Position numbers and translations under genes: made by a program. A DNA stretch of 8,517 nt from Bacteroidota bacterium (lineage in GTDB: Bacteria; Bacteroidota; Bacteroidia; Bacteroidales; VadinHA17): NCBI GenBank assembly GCA_030611395.1, contig JAUWPX010000043.1, forward strand, positions 1 to 8,517, read 5' to 3'. The notes under the pieces were generated by a model. That model had not been told where the DNA came from, made no database searches, and saw nothing but the letters and a program-made list of their open reading frames with translations. Positions 1-5,430 of the stretch are shown here, one piece after another; position 1 is the stretch's first letter, and every line of letters starts with the position of its first letter.

Positions 1-1011
1 CAGTTAATACATAACAGAATGAATTTTAAATGGTTTATTTCTGATAACGCTACCGCCACTGTAGAAATGAGGAATCGTTTTATATATGGCGATTTTATGA
101 AAATGATTCCCGGGTATAATACTATGGTTGAACAGGATCAGGGATGGATGAATATGTCAGTCAATATACTGGAAGAAAACTCATTTGTTATGAACAGTAA
201 TATAGATCGTGCTTACCTGGATTTATATTTCGGGAAATTACAAATACGGGCTGGCAGGCAGCGGATCAACTGGAGCCGGACTTTTGCCTGGAATCCTAAT
301 GATATATTTAATGCTTATTCCTTCTTTGATTTCGATTATGTTGAAAAACCGGGAAGTGATGCTGTTCTTGTACAATATTATACCGGATCTTCCTCAATGG
401 CACAAGCTGCAGTAAAAATTGACAGGAATGATAATATTACTGCTGCGGGGCTTTACCAATTCAATAAGATAGGATATGATTTTCAGTTCCTGGGAGGAAT
501 ACTGAATAGTGAAGATTGGGTATTAGGTGCAGGATGGGCAGGTGATATCAGTGGTGCAGGATTTAGAGGCGAAATGAGCTGGTTCCGGCCAAAAGAAAAT
601 TTTTCAGATAACTCCGGAACCATTATGCTTTCTCTTTCCGGGGATTATACGTTTAAAAATTCTTTGAGTATCCGGACTGAATTCTTGTATAATGGATTCG
701 ATCAGAACATATCTGATTTCAGCGATTATTATTTTCAAACCCTGTCGGTAAAAAACATTTCATTTACTGATTATTCCGTTTTTGCCCAGGTATCATATCC
801 CTTTAACCCCCTGTTTAACGGAGGTTTTTCTGCTATGTTATTTCCTTCCATGAATGGTTATTATATCGGACCTGATCTAAGCCTGTCCCTTACAGATAAT
901 ATAGACATTTCATTTATCCTGCAGCACTTCAACGGAGAATTCACTGAAGGCACCAGGGAAAAAATGACGCTTGCTTTCCTGCGACTTAGGTGGAGCTTTG
1001 CAAAAGAATAA
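1..1011 (+). CDS. Outer-membrane beta-barrel (porin-like) protein, 5' end outside window
   Basis: The reading frame is open from the first base, so the start and signal peptide are missing. The first ATG visible, at 19, is internal. About 336 codons remain, ending in TAA at 1009-1011. The protein is a run of short alternating polar/hydrophobic segments rich in Tyr, Phe, Trp, Asn and Gly with aromatic girdles, which is typical of a beta-barrel. A motif near residues 77-110 from the ATG (AGRQRINWSRTFAWNPND, then a Phe/Asp/Tyr-rich turn) resembles proteins of the DUF1302/alginate-export porin type. The tail ends with a strand of the form LRLRWSF, as barrels do. It would sit in the outer membrane; the substrate cannot be read from sequence. 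Its last ~130 bases before the final strand are duplicated at 3094. The general barrel call is fairly secure; the family is not. Confidence 0.75.
   Translation, partial: QLIHNRMNFKWFISDNATATVEMRNRFIYGDFMKMIPGYNTMVEQDQGWMNMSVNILEENSFVMNSNIDRAYLDLYFGKLQIRAGRQRINWSRTFAWNPNDIFNAYSFFDFDYVEKPGSDAVLVQYYTGSSSMAQAAVKIDRNDNITAAGLYQFNKIGYDFQFLGGILNSEDWVLGAGWAGDISGAGFRGEMSWFRPKENFSDNSGTIMLSLSGDYTFKNSLSIRTEFLYNGFDQNISDFSDYYFQTLSVKNISFTDYSVFAQVSYPFNPLFNGGFSAMLFPSMNGYYIGPDLSLSLTDNIDISFILQHFNGEFTEGTREKMTLAFLRLRWSFAKE
823..957 (+). repeat. 135-bp direct repeat, copy 1 (inside porin 3' end)
   Basis: This stretch aligns without gaps to 3094-3228 with 5 differences in 135 positions (831, 834, 871, 936, 951). 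Four differences are synonymous third-codon changes; the fifth turns a Pro into Ser. The two copies have the same orientation and lie 2271 bases apart, bracketing the toxin-antitoxin module. The synonymous bias says that the second copy derives from a paralogous gene that was under selection before it broke. Confidence 0.93.
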
Positions 1012-1017
1012 GAAAAA

Positions 1018-1048
1018 AACCGCGGAGACACAGAGGCGCGGAGGAAAG
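1018..1048. repeat. GC/AG-rich short dispersed-type repeat after the porin gene
   Basis: Seven bases after the porin stop comes a purine-rich, GC-rich stretch unlike its AT-rich surroundings. CGCGGAG occurs at 1021-1027 and again at 1037-1043, with ACACAGAGG between. CCGCG at 1020-1024 can also pair with CGCGG at 1037-1041, leaving a 12-base loop. Sequences of the style CCGCAGAGACGCAGAG are known as common intergenic repeats in many environmental bacteria, so this is probably one degenerate unit. It has no U-tract after it, so it is not called a terminator. Confidence 0.45.
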
Positions 1049-1214
1049 GGAAAAAGAAGGGAATAATGAAGTACAGAGTTGCGGGTACAGGATTTTTATG
1101 TACAGTATGTAGTCGTTTGTCCGTTAAACTTTCCCCAATGTTTTAGCTAACTGCCGCACTTACAGGTATTATTTGACGTGCCGTTGATATTTTTAACTTT
1201 TGCCATGATGTTAT

Positions 1215-1559
1215 TTATTTAAAGTTGTTCAAAATTCTTTCCCTATCCTCATTCTCCTTAATGTTCTTATGATAAAGTTCCACAAACACGATTCTCTGTT
1301 CTTCTTCAAAATGAGCATATATGAGCCTTAATCCTGTATTAACACCCCGCCCTTTCAAACTCTTACAGGCAATCTTTTTCACCTTTATTACACAGGTTTC
1401 AATACCCAGACCATCAATTCTAAAACTGAAAGGTGGCCGTTCTTTCGGTTCCACTCTCAGTACTTTTCTCACTATTTTAAGATCATCGTTCGAACTCCGA
1501 TATTTCTTGAGCAGTTTTTTCAGGTTTTTCCTAAATTCGTTCAATTCTTCAAAAGTCAT
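1215..1559 (-). CDS. RelE/HigB-like type II toxin
   Basis: The 114-residue basic protein has the size and layout of RelE/ParE-superfamily toxins. It has an N-terminal helical pair rich in Lys (residues 4-36), then beta strands carrying the conserved-looking elements IKVKKIACKSLKGRG (58-72), GLRLIYAHFEEE (76-87) and IVFVELYHKN (90-99), and a final NEDRERI helix. Members of this group usually cut mRNA on or off the ribosome; the basic residues K66, R71 and R78 are candidates for RNA contact. Its ATG overlaps the antitoxin stop as ATGA (1556-1559), so the two are translationally coupled, antitoxin first. No clear terminator was seen downstream. The fold call rests on motif style and gene context; which toxin subfamily it belongs to is not decided. 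Confidence 0.82.
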   Translation of the reverse strand: MTFEELNEFRKNLKKLLKKYRSSNDDLKIVRKVLRVEPKERPPFSFRIDGLGIETCVIKVKKIACKSLKGRGVNTGLRLIYAHFEEEQRIVFVELYHKNIKENEDRERILNNFK

Positions 1560-2359
1560 GGCTGCTCAGGTTCATCATCATAGGTTCTTGCCGAAAAAGG
1601 AGATTCCCGGTAAAAAGCCAATTCGTAATCAATAATATCTCCATCTTCCGTTGCCCTCCAGGGCAGATCCTTATGTGAATACTCGCTGATTGCTGCTGCC
1701 GACCAATCGGAGAATCGATCAATTACCCGGTCAATCACCTCCTTTTCGGCTGCACTCATTCCGGTTAGATCAGGCTTATACATTGGAATATACCTGGTTT
1801 GAGGGTATCCGTGATATTCCGTTTTGATCCGCTGTAATTGTCCTTTTTCTATCATTTGATTAACGAGATTGTCTAACTTCTGAGGGACAGGACCATAAGG
1901 AAGTTTACGATATTGAGCCCCGGTAAGATGGTTTTCATAAATTTCATAGAAATTGAAATCTGAAAAATAAAGCAACTTGTAAAGAACGGTTTCACCTACG
2001 TTGGATTTACCACCACATCGTTCAAGAATGTATAGTAATATATTCTTGAACTTATCCATTTTGAGCTTAGGAACAGAAATCCTCATATCCTGTTTGATTG
2101 GAACGGCCTCCACCAGTGCCTCAACTCCTTTAGCAACCTGGTATTCCTTTGCTAAAAACTTATCTAGTGAAAAACCAAGTGCTTCCGACAGCTTCATTAA
2201 TTCTATGACGGATATGTTTCGATTTCCTAATTCAATCTGGGCACCCGAAGATCTCGGGATTTTCAGGAACTTAGCTAAATCTTCCTGAGAAAATCCTTTT
2301 TGCTTTCTAAGTTCCACTATCCTTTTTCCAATTTGTTTTGGTGACAATCTTGTAGTCAT
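1556..2359 (-). CDS. HTH plus Panacea-domain (SocA-like/DUF4065) antitoxin
   Basis: 267 residues in two parts. Residues ~8-67 form an Xre/Cro-type helix-turn-helix (IGKRIVELRKQKGFSQEDLA, then a recognition helix around IPRSSGAQIELGNRNIS). Residues ~103-250 form a Panacea domain, shown by KLLYFSDF (128-135), GAQYRKLPYGPVPQKL (147-162) and EYSHKDLPW (226-234). Panacea (also called SocA-like or DUF4065) is known as an antitoxin domain that pairs with many unrelated toxins. Here the HTH probably binds the module's own promoter while the Panacea part holds the RelE-like toxin encoded next. The start at 2359 follows an A-rich leader (AAGAAAACAAAGCGAAATT) with no Shine-Dalgarno, as usual in Bacteroidota, and sits just below a good promoter. 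This is a larger antitoxin than the classic 80-100-residue type. Confidence 0.88.
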   Translation of the reverse strand: MTTRLSPKQIGKRIVELRKQKGFSQEDLAKFLKIPRSSGAQIELGNRNISVIELMKLSEALGFSLDKFLAKEYQVAKGVEALVEAVPIKQDMRISVPKLKMDKFKNILLYILERCGGKSNVGETVLYKLLYFSDFNFYEIYENHLTGAQYRKLPYGPVPQKLDNLVNQMIEKGQLQRIKTEYHGYPQTRYIPMYKPDLTGMSAAEKEVIDRVIDRFSDWSAAAISEYSHKDLPWRATEDGDIIDYELAFYRESPFSARTYDDEPEQP

Positions 2360-2378
2360 AATTTCGCTTTGTTTTCTT

Positions 2379-2409
2379 CAAAGATATACAATGTTTTCTT
2401 ATCAAACAA
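2379..2409 (-). promoter_or_regulatory. Predicted Bacteroidota-type promoter of the toxin-antitoxin operon
   Basis: Read on the minus strand, TATCTTTG (2379-2386) is an exact match to the Bacteroidota -7 element TAnnTTTG. A TTG at 2407-2409 lies 20 bases upstream as the -33 element. The start point would fall near 2372, giving a leader of about a dozen bases before the antitoxin ATG at 2359. The match and position are seen; the activity is inferred. Confidence 0.6.
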
Positions 2410-2449
2410 TTACTTGTTCATTTAATCGACATAAATAACACTATTGTTT
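2404..2449. promoter_or_regulatory. Candidate operator for autoregulation of the toxin-antitoxin module
   Basis: AACAA (2405-2409), TTAC, then TTGTT (2414-2418) form a small palindrome covering the predicted -33 element. A second dyad, AACA (2437-2440), CTAT, TGTT (2445-2448), lies just upstream. The outer arms AAACAAT (2404-2410) and ATTGTTT (2443-2449) are also a perfect 7-base inverted repeat. Overlap with the promoter is what an HTH antitoxin repressor would need. The region is AT-rich, so chance dyads are likely enough to keep this tentative. Confidence 0.35.
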
Positions 2450-2575
2450 CAAATTTGCTAACGCAATTTGAAGTTAAAGGAAAAAGCCAAAGAGTTTTTT
2501 TTACCCATCCACCCATCTTTTCACAATTTATTTTTTGTATTAAACCGGACATACTGACCATTTACGGACACTTTT

Positions 2576-2599
2576 ATATAGTGCCGTAATGCACTATAT
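2576..2599. repeat. Perfect 9-bp inverted repeat upstream of the adaptor-kinase remnant
   Basis: The arms ATATAGTGC (2576-2584) and GCACTATAT (2591-2599) are exact reverse complements with a 6-base spacer CGTAAT. It lies 26 bases before the sigma-54-like match and 72 bases before the ORF start. No U-tract follows, so a binding site for a regulator is more likely than a terminator. The regulator is unknown; the sigma-54-dependent response regulators that often accompany such efflux operons are one possibility. Confidence 0.5.
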
Positions 2600-2624
2600 C
2601 CCTGATACATATAGGCATACACAA

Positions 2625-2639
2625 TGGCATGTTCTTTGA
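2625..2639 (+). promoter_or_regulatory. Imperfect sigma-54-type promoter match
   Basis: TGGCAT (2625-2630), five bases, then TTGA (2635-2638 or 2636-2639 depending on register) resembles the sigma-54 consensus TGGCAC-N5-TTGC. The -24 GG is kept but the -12 GC is GA, which would weaken it. It is 31 bases before the ATG of the adaptor-kinase ORF. In Bacteroidota, efflux operons with an HlyD-type adaptor are often linked to NtrC-type regulators, which makes the match more credible, but a single degenerate hit is weak evidence. Confidence 0.3.
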
Positions 2640-2670
2640 ATAAGGACTGCAGGAAATATTTATTAAATAT

Positions 2671-3084
2671 ATGGACAGAGCATTATCAGATTCAGTAAAA
2701 AGAAAACGTAAAAGGAAGCTAATAACGAGAGTAACAATTGTTTGTCTTGTTTGCTTTATCCTTATAGTATTGTTACGAAGTGTTATTAAACCTTCAATTC
2801 AAGTTAAAGATTTTTATACAGAACGTACCAAAAAGAGCAATATTCAGGCTTCTGTATCGGCATCAGGGACCGTGGTGCCCGAATTCAAAGAAATTATTAC
2901 CAGTCCCATTTCAACGGATATTCAGAAAAATCTCTTTACACCCTTTTTTACAACTAAAAAAACAGGCCAGGGTATCGGATTAACTCTGATCAGGGAAATA
3001 CTTGTTAACCATGGGTGTAAATTCTCCTTACAAACCGGAAGTGAAGGGATTACCGGGTTTAAGATTTTGTTTAAGAAAGGATAA
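2671..3084 (+). pseudogene. In-frame fusion remnant: HlyD-type adaptor N-terminus joined to histidine-kinase C-terminus
   Basis: The 137-residue ORF is two unrelated gene ends. Residues 1 to ~80 are the start of a periplasmic adaptor (membrane-fusion) protein of an efflux/ABC system: a Lys/Arg-rich head, one membrane helix (~18-36), then the RSVIKPS and SASGTVVPEFKEIITSPIS segments typical of the family. Residues ~81-137 are the end of a sensor kinase ATPase domain: NLFTPFFTTKKTGQG (F box, 87-101), the G2 box GQGIGL (99-104), an IREILVNHG helix and a closing strand FKILFKKG. The join falls near codons 80-83 (2908-2919), where both families commonly have an Ile-Ser pair. The kinase N and G1 boxes, dimerisation helices and the adaptor's hairpin and barrel are all gone, and the topology would put the ATPase scrap in the periplasm, so neither activity can survive. 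A large deletion within one efflux/two-component locus is the simplest origin. Confidence 0.82.
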
Positions 3085-3093
3085 CAGGATTAA

Positions 3094-3240
3094 GGTTTTT
3101 CCGCCATGTTATTTCCTTCCATGAATGGTTATTATATCGGATCTGATCTAAGCCTGTCCCTTACAGATAATATAGACATTTCATTTATCCTGCAGCACTT
3201 CAACGGGGAATTCACTGAAGGAACCAGGAAAAACTGGTAG
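3094..3240 (+). pseudogene. 3' fragment of a second porin-like gene (repeat copy 2)
   Basis: Bases 3094-3228 match the 3' part of the porin gene at 823-957 (130 of 135). In the matching frame they encode ~45 residues of barrel, from GFSAMLFPSMNGYYIG onward to FTEGTR. After 3228 the copy loses similarity, apparently with a base lost in the A-run, and the frame closes with TAG at 3238-3240 instead of reaching the final two strands. No start, signal peptide or upstream barrel exists, so it is a dead fragment. It begins 9 bases after the stop of the adaptor-kinase remnant, in the same orientation. Confidence 0.9.
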
Positions 3241-3301
3241 TATCCCTGTATCGGGTGAACACGAAAGTGTTTACTGCCGCGAAACCGTTATTGCCAATTA
3301 G
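3230..3301 (+). other. Open stretch of possible gene debris with a GAAA-capped hairpin
   Basis: Directly after the porin fragment a different frame is open for 23 codons and ends at TAG (3299-3301), encoding SIPVSGEHESVYCRETVIAN at its end. This reads like real protein rather than noise but I do not recognise it. The same DNA can fold: GTGAACAC (3255-3262) pairs with GTGTTTAC (3267-3274) around a GAAA loop, with one G-U pair, and CGG (3252-3254) can extend the stem to CCG (3277-3279). It could be the tail of a third broken gene; a structured element is the alternative. Confidence 0.3.
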
Positions 3302-3344
3302 AAAAAAGCTAAAATTCCTTTAAAAATTAAAGAGCATTTTAGCC
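3302..3344 (-). terminator. Rho-independent terminator of hcp
   Basis: On the minus strand, 13 bases past the hcp stop, GGCTAAAAT (3336-3344) begins a long hairpin. Its outer stem GCTAAAAT/ATTTTAGC pairs 3336-3343 with 3308-3315, and its inner stem CTTTAA/TTAAAG pairs 3327-3332 with 3318-3323 around a 3-base loop. The stem is followed by six T residues (3307-3302). The stem is AT-rich but long, and the U-tract is in the right place. Confidence 0.85.
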
Positions 3345-3356
3345 GTGTTACCTTAT

Positions 3357-5012
3357 TTATGCTTTCATAAACATTTCGATGTCATCATCAACTTCGCCAA
3401 TACCTGCAATGCCAAAATTTTCAACTAAAACTTTAGCAACATTTGGTGATAAGAAACCGGGTAATGTGGGTCCTAAGTGAATATCTTTAATTCCAAGATA
3501 AAGCAATGCTAATAATATGATTACTGCTTTTTGCTCATACCATGCAATATTGTAAGCGATAGGCAAATCGTTTATATTTTCTAATCCGAACACTTCTTTA
3601 AGTTTTAGTGCGATAACCACCAGTGAGTATGAATCATTACACTGCCCTGCATCCAATACCCGTGGTATCCCACCAATATCTCCCAGTTGCAATTTGTTAT
3701 AGCGATATTTTGCACAACCTGCAGTAAGAATTACAGTGTTCGCAGGTAATTTTTCTGCAAATTCGGTATAATAGCTTCTGGTTTTGTGGCGCCCATCGCA
3801 ACCCGCCATTACAAAGAATTTTTTAATAGCACCTGATTTTACCGCATCAACAATTTTGCCGGCAAGCTGAATGACCTGATTGTGAGCAAAACCACCAATA
3901 ATTTCACCTTTTTCGATTTCGACAGGTGCCGCACAGGTTTTTGCTAATTCAATAATTTCTGAAAAATCCTTACTTCCACCCTCTTCTCTTTCCGGAATAT
4001 GTTTAAAGCCCGGATATCCTGACGCGCCTGTAGTAAATACTTTACCGGCATATTTAGCATCTTTTTTGGGAGGCACAATACAGTTGGTTGTAAAAAGAAT
4101 TGGTCCGTTAAAATTTTCGAACTCTTCTTTTTGTTGCCACCAGGAATTTCCGTAATTCCCAATAAAATGATCATACTTTTTGAAAGCTGGATAATAATTT
4201 GCTGGTAACATCTCACTATGAGTATAAACATCAACACCGGTTCCTTCGGTCTGGATGAGTAAATCTTCCATATCTCTAAGGTCGTGTCCGCTGATTAGAA
4301 TACCCGGCTTATCACTTACACCAATATTTACTTTTGTAATTTCCGGATTACCATAAGTTGTTGTATTTGCTTTATCTAAAAGAGCCATGCCATCGACACC
4401 ATATTTCCCTGTTTCAAGCACAAGAGCAACCAACTCATCAACACTTAAATTATCATTTGTGGTATCAGCCAAGGCCTTTTGCATAAAAGCGTATAAAGAA
4501 TTATCTTCGTGTTTCAGGTTAAACGCATGCTCGGTATAAGCCGCTAAACCTTTTATTCCGTAAACAACCAATTCGCGTAAACTTCTGACATCTTCATTTT
4601 CGGTAGCTAAAACACCTACTGAACCATTTTTGGCTTCAAATTCTTCAACTGTATTTCCTGTCCACGTTGCTGATTCATGGATGTCTTCAGGAATTGAGCC
4701 TCCTGCTTTTAGAAATGCATCTTTAAGTTCTTCGCGAATTTTTAACCCTTTTCTGATAATATCGACGAAACGGGCATTATCAAAATTGGCGTTTGTGATA
4801 GTCATAAATAAACCATCGAAAACAAGTTTATTGGCTTTTTCATTCTCAATTCCTAATTCACGAGCCTTAGTAGCATAAATAGAAACCCCTTTTAAAACAA
4901 AAATCAAAAGATCCTGCATATTCGCGAGCTCTTCTTTTTTGCCGCAAACACCGGCAATTGTACAGCCTGTTCCTTTGGCTGTTTCCTGACATTGATAACA
5001 AAACATACTCAT
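3357..5012 (-). CDS. hcp: Hybrid-cluster protein (hydroxylamine reductase / NO-detoxification enzyme), class I
   Basis: The 551-residue cytoplasmic iron-sulfur protein matches the usual ~550-residue length of the strict-anaerobe form. The N-terminal cysteines C5, C8, C17 and C23 have the spacing C-x2-C-x8-C-x5-C, which in this class holds a [4Fe-4S] cluster; enterobacterial Hcp has a longer spacing. All hybrid-cluster ligands are present: H243, E267, C311, C405 (persulfide cysteine, in MAGCDGRH), C433 (TAGCAKYRYN), C458 (DAGQCNDSYS) and E493 with K495 (WYEQK). These are each one position below the Desulfovibrio numbering. Family members reduce hydroxylamine in vitro and are linked to nitric-oxide defence and protein S-nitrosylation. 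The ATG at 5012 is chosen because it precedes the first cysteine pair and has an A-rich leader; M3 is a possible alternative. The gene stands alone, with its own terminator and a regulated upstream region. No separate Hcr reductase gene is visible. Confidence 0.97.
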   Translation of the reverse strand: MSMFCYQCQETAKGTGCTIAGVCGKKEELANMQDLLIFVLKGVSIYATKARELGIENEKANKLVFDGLFMTITNANFDNARFVDIIRKGLKIREELKDAFLKAGGSIPEDIHESATWTGNTVEEFEAKNGSVGVLATENEDVRSLRELVVYGIKGLAAYTEHAFNLKHEDNSLYAFMQKALADTTNDNLSVDELVALVLETGKYGVDGMALLDKANTTTYGNPEITKVNIGVSDKPGILISGHDLRDMEDLLIQTEGTGVDVYTHSEMLPANYYPAFKKYDHFIGNYGNSWWQQKEEFENFNGPILFTTNCIVPPKKDAKYAGKVFTTGASGYPGFKHIPEREEGGSKDFSEIIELAKTCAAPVEIEKGEIIGGFAHNQVIQLAGKIVDAVKSGAIKKFFVMAGCDGRHKTRSYYTEFAEKLPANTVILTAGCAKYRYNKLQLGDIGGIPRVLDAGQCNDSYSLVVIALKLKEVFGLENINDLPIAYNIAWYEQKAVIILLALLYLGIKDIHLGPTLPGFLSPNVAKVLVENFGIAGIGEVDDDIEMFMKA

Positions 5013-5166
5013 AGCTTATTTTTTTAATTAGTAATTCATTTTAAACATTAAATCAAGTGTCTGTATTTTTTATAATAAGATATGCCTTTATTCGTGAGAT
5101 ATTGCTTCTGCAAAACAAGATATCTTTGCTTTCATAATTAAATAGAATTTAGTTTATTAATATTTG

Positions 5167-5174
5167 CAAATTTA
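5167..5174 (-). promoter_or_regulatory. -7 element of the predicted hcp promoter
   Basis: On the minus strand TAAATTTG is an exact fit to the Bacteroidota -7 element TAnnTTTG, placing the start point near 5162. No TTG is found 19-20 bases upstream; that position lies inside the palindrome at 5191-5214, as expected for a promoter that depends on an activator. Confidence 0.55.
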
Positions 5175-5190
5175 TGGTAATAATCCCGGT

Positions 5191-5214
5191 AAAATGTAAC
5201 ATTAGTTACATTTT
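5191..5214. promoter_or_regulatory. Crp/Fnr-type palindromic operator, probably for an HcpR-like regulator
   Basis: AAAATGTAAC (5191-5200) and GTTACATTTT (5205-5214) are perfect 10-base inverted arms around ATTA. The core TGTAAC-N4-GTTACA has the 16-base dyad geometry of Crp/Fnr-family sites. Regulators of this family called HcpR control hcp in many anaerobes, including Bacteroidota. Its centre is about 40 bases upstream of the predicted hcp start point, the usual place for class II activation. No regulator gene lies in the window. Confidence 0.75.
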
Positions 5215-5368
5215 GTGTGCTTTTCCTTACTTTTACAATTATAAATGTTTGCTGAAATATCCAGAACCCCTGTTTTTAAAAGATTTAAGACATCTGAAAT
5301 AGTTCAGCTTTCAAACACAATATATTATCAAATACGTTCATATTAACCTGAAGATATATTAGGAAGTA

Positions 5369-5398
5369 TTGCACAGGCTGTCACTGCAAATATGTTCA
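5369..5398 (+). promoter_or_regulatory. Weak promoter match for the GMC-aldehyde dehydrogenase operon
   Basis: TTG (5369-5371), 19 bases, then TATGTTCA (5391-5398) fits the Bacteroidota layout with two mismatches in the -7 element. It would start transcription near 5405, about 26 bases before the ATG. The position is good but the match is poor. Confidence 0.28.
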
Positions 5399-5430
5399 TT
5401 GTAAACTGTAATTAATACCAGTTAAATAAA

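Larger units (their letters stand above)
2360..2670. other. 311-base intergenic region between antitoxin and chimeric ORF
   Basis: No convincing gene is present. On the antitoxin side it holds the leftward toxin-antitoxin promoter and AACA/TGTT half-sites (2379-2449). The middle part (2455-2540) shows only a T-run at 2495-2502 and no structure I can support. On the right side it holds a pair of CGGACA repeats (2546-2551, 2565-2570), a perfect 9-base inverted repeat (2576-2599) and a sigma-54-like match (2625-2639), which fit the upstream control region of the lost efflux operon. Confidence 0.6.
5013..5430. other. 418-base divergent regulatory region between hcp and the GMC gene
   Basis: No gene is seen in either strand. 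The region carries the palindromic operator (5191-5214) and a leftward -7 element for hcp (5167-5174), giving hcp a leader of roughly 150 bases, plus a weak rightward promoter match at 5369-5398 for the GMC-aldehyde dehydrogenase operon. Between 5079 and 5132 the string AGATAT recurs three times, each followed by a GCTT-like stretch. Another rightward TATCTTTG occurs at 5121-5128 with a TTG 16 bases upstream; its role is unclear. Confidence 0.6.

Noticed and set aside
1066..1146. Small 26-codon plus-strand ORF between the porin and toxin genes (MKYRVAGTGF...)
   Set aside because: Purine-rich DNA precedes it, but the composition is uninformative, nothing in it is recognisable, and an ORF of this size is expected by chance.
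1150..1214. Search for a terminator after the toxin gene
   Set aside because: No stem followed by a U-tract was found on the minus strand; weak GC-containing dyads near 1153-1185 do not pair well.
1321..1635. 104-codon plus-strand ORF across the toxin-antitoxin junction
   Set aside because: It lies antisense to two well-supported genes and has a low-complexity Phe/Ser-rich sequence typical of a shadow frame.
5079..5132. Threefold AGATAT-containing motif resembling a short tandem array
   Set aside because: Spacing is irregular (24 and 18 bases) and the units diverge after six bases, so it does not qualify as a repeat array or CRISPR.
5294..5307. Small inverted repeat CTGAA-ATAG-TTCAG in the hcp/GMC gap
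   Set aside because: Five-base arms in AT-rich DNA are common by chance and it sits at no meaningful distance from a promoter element.
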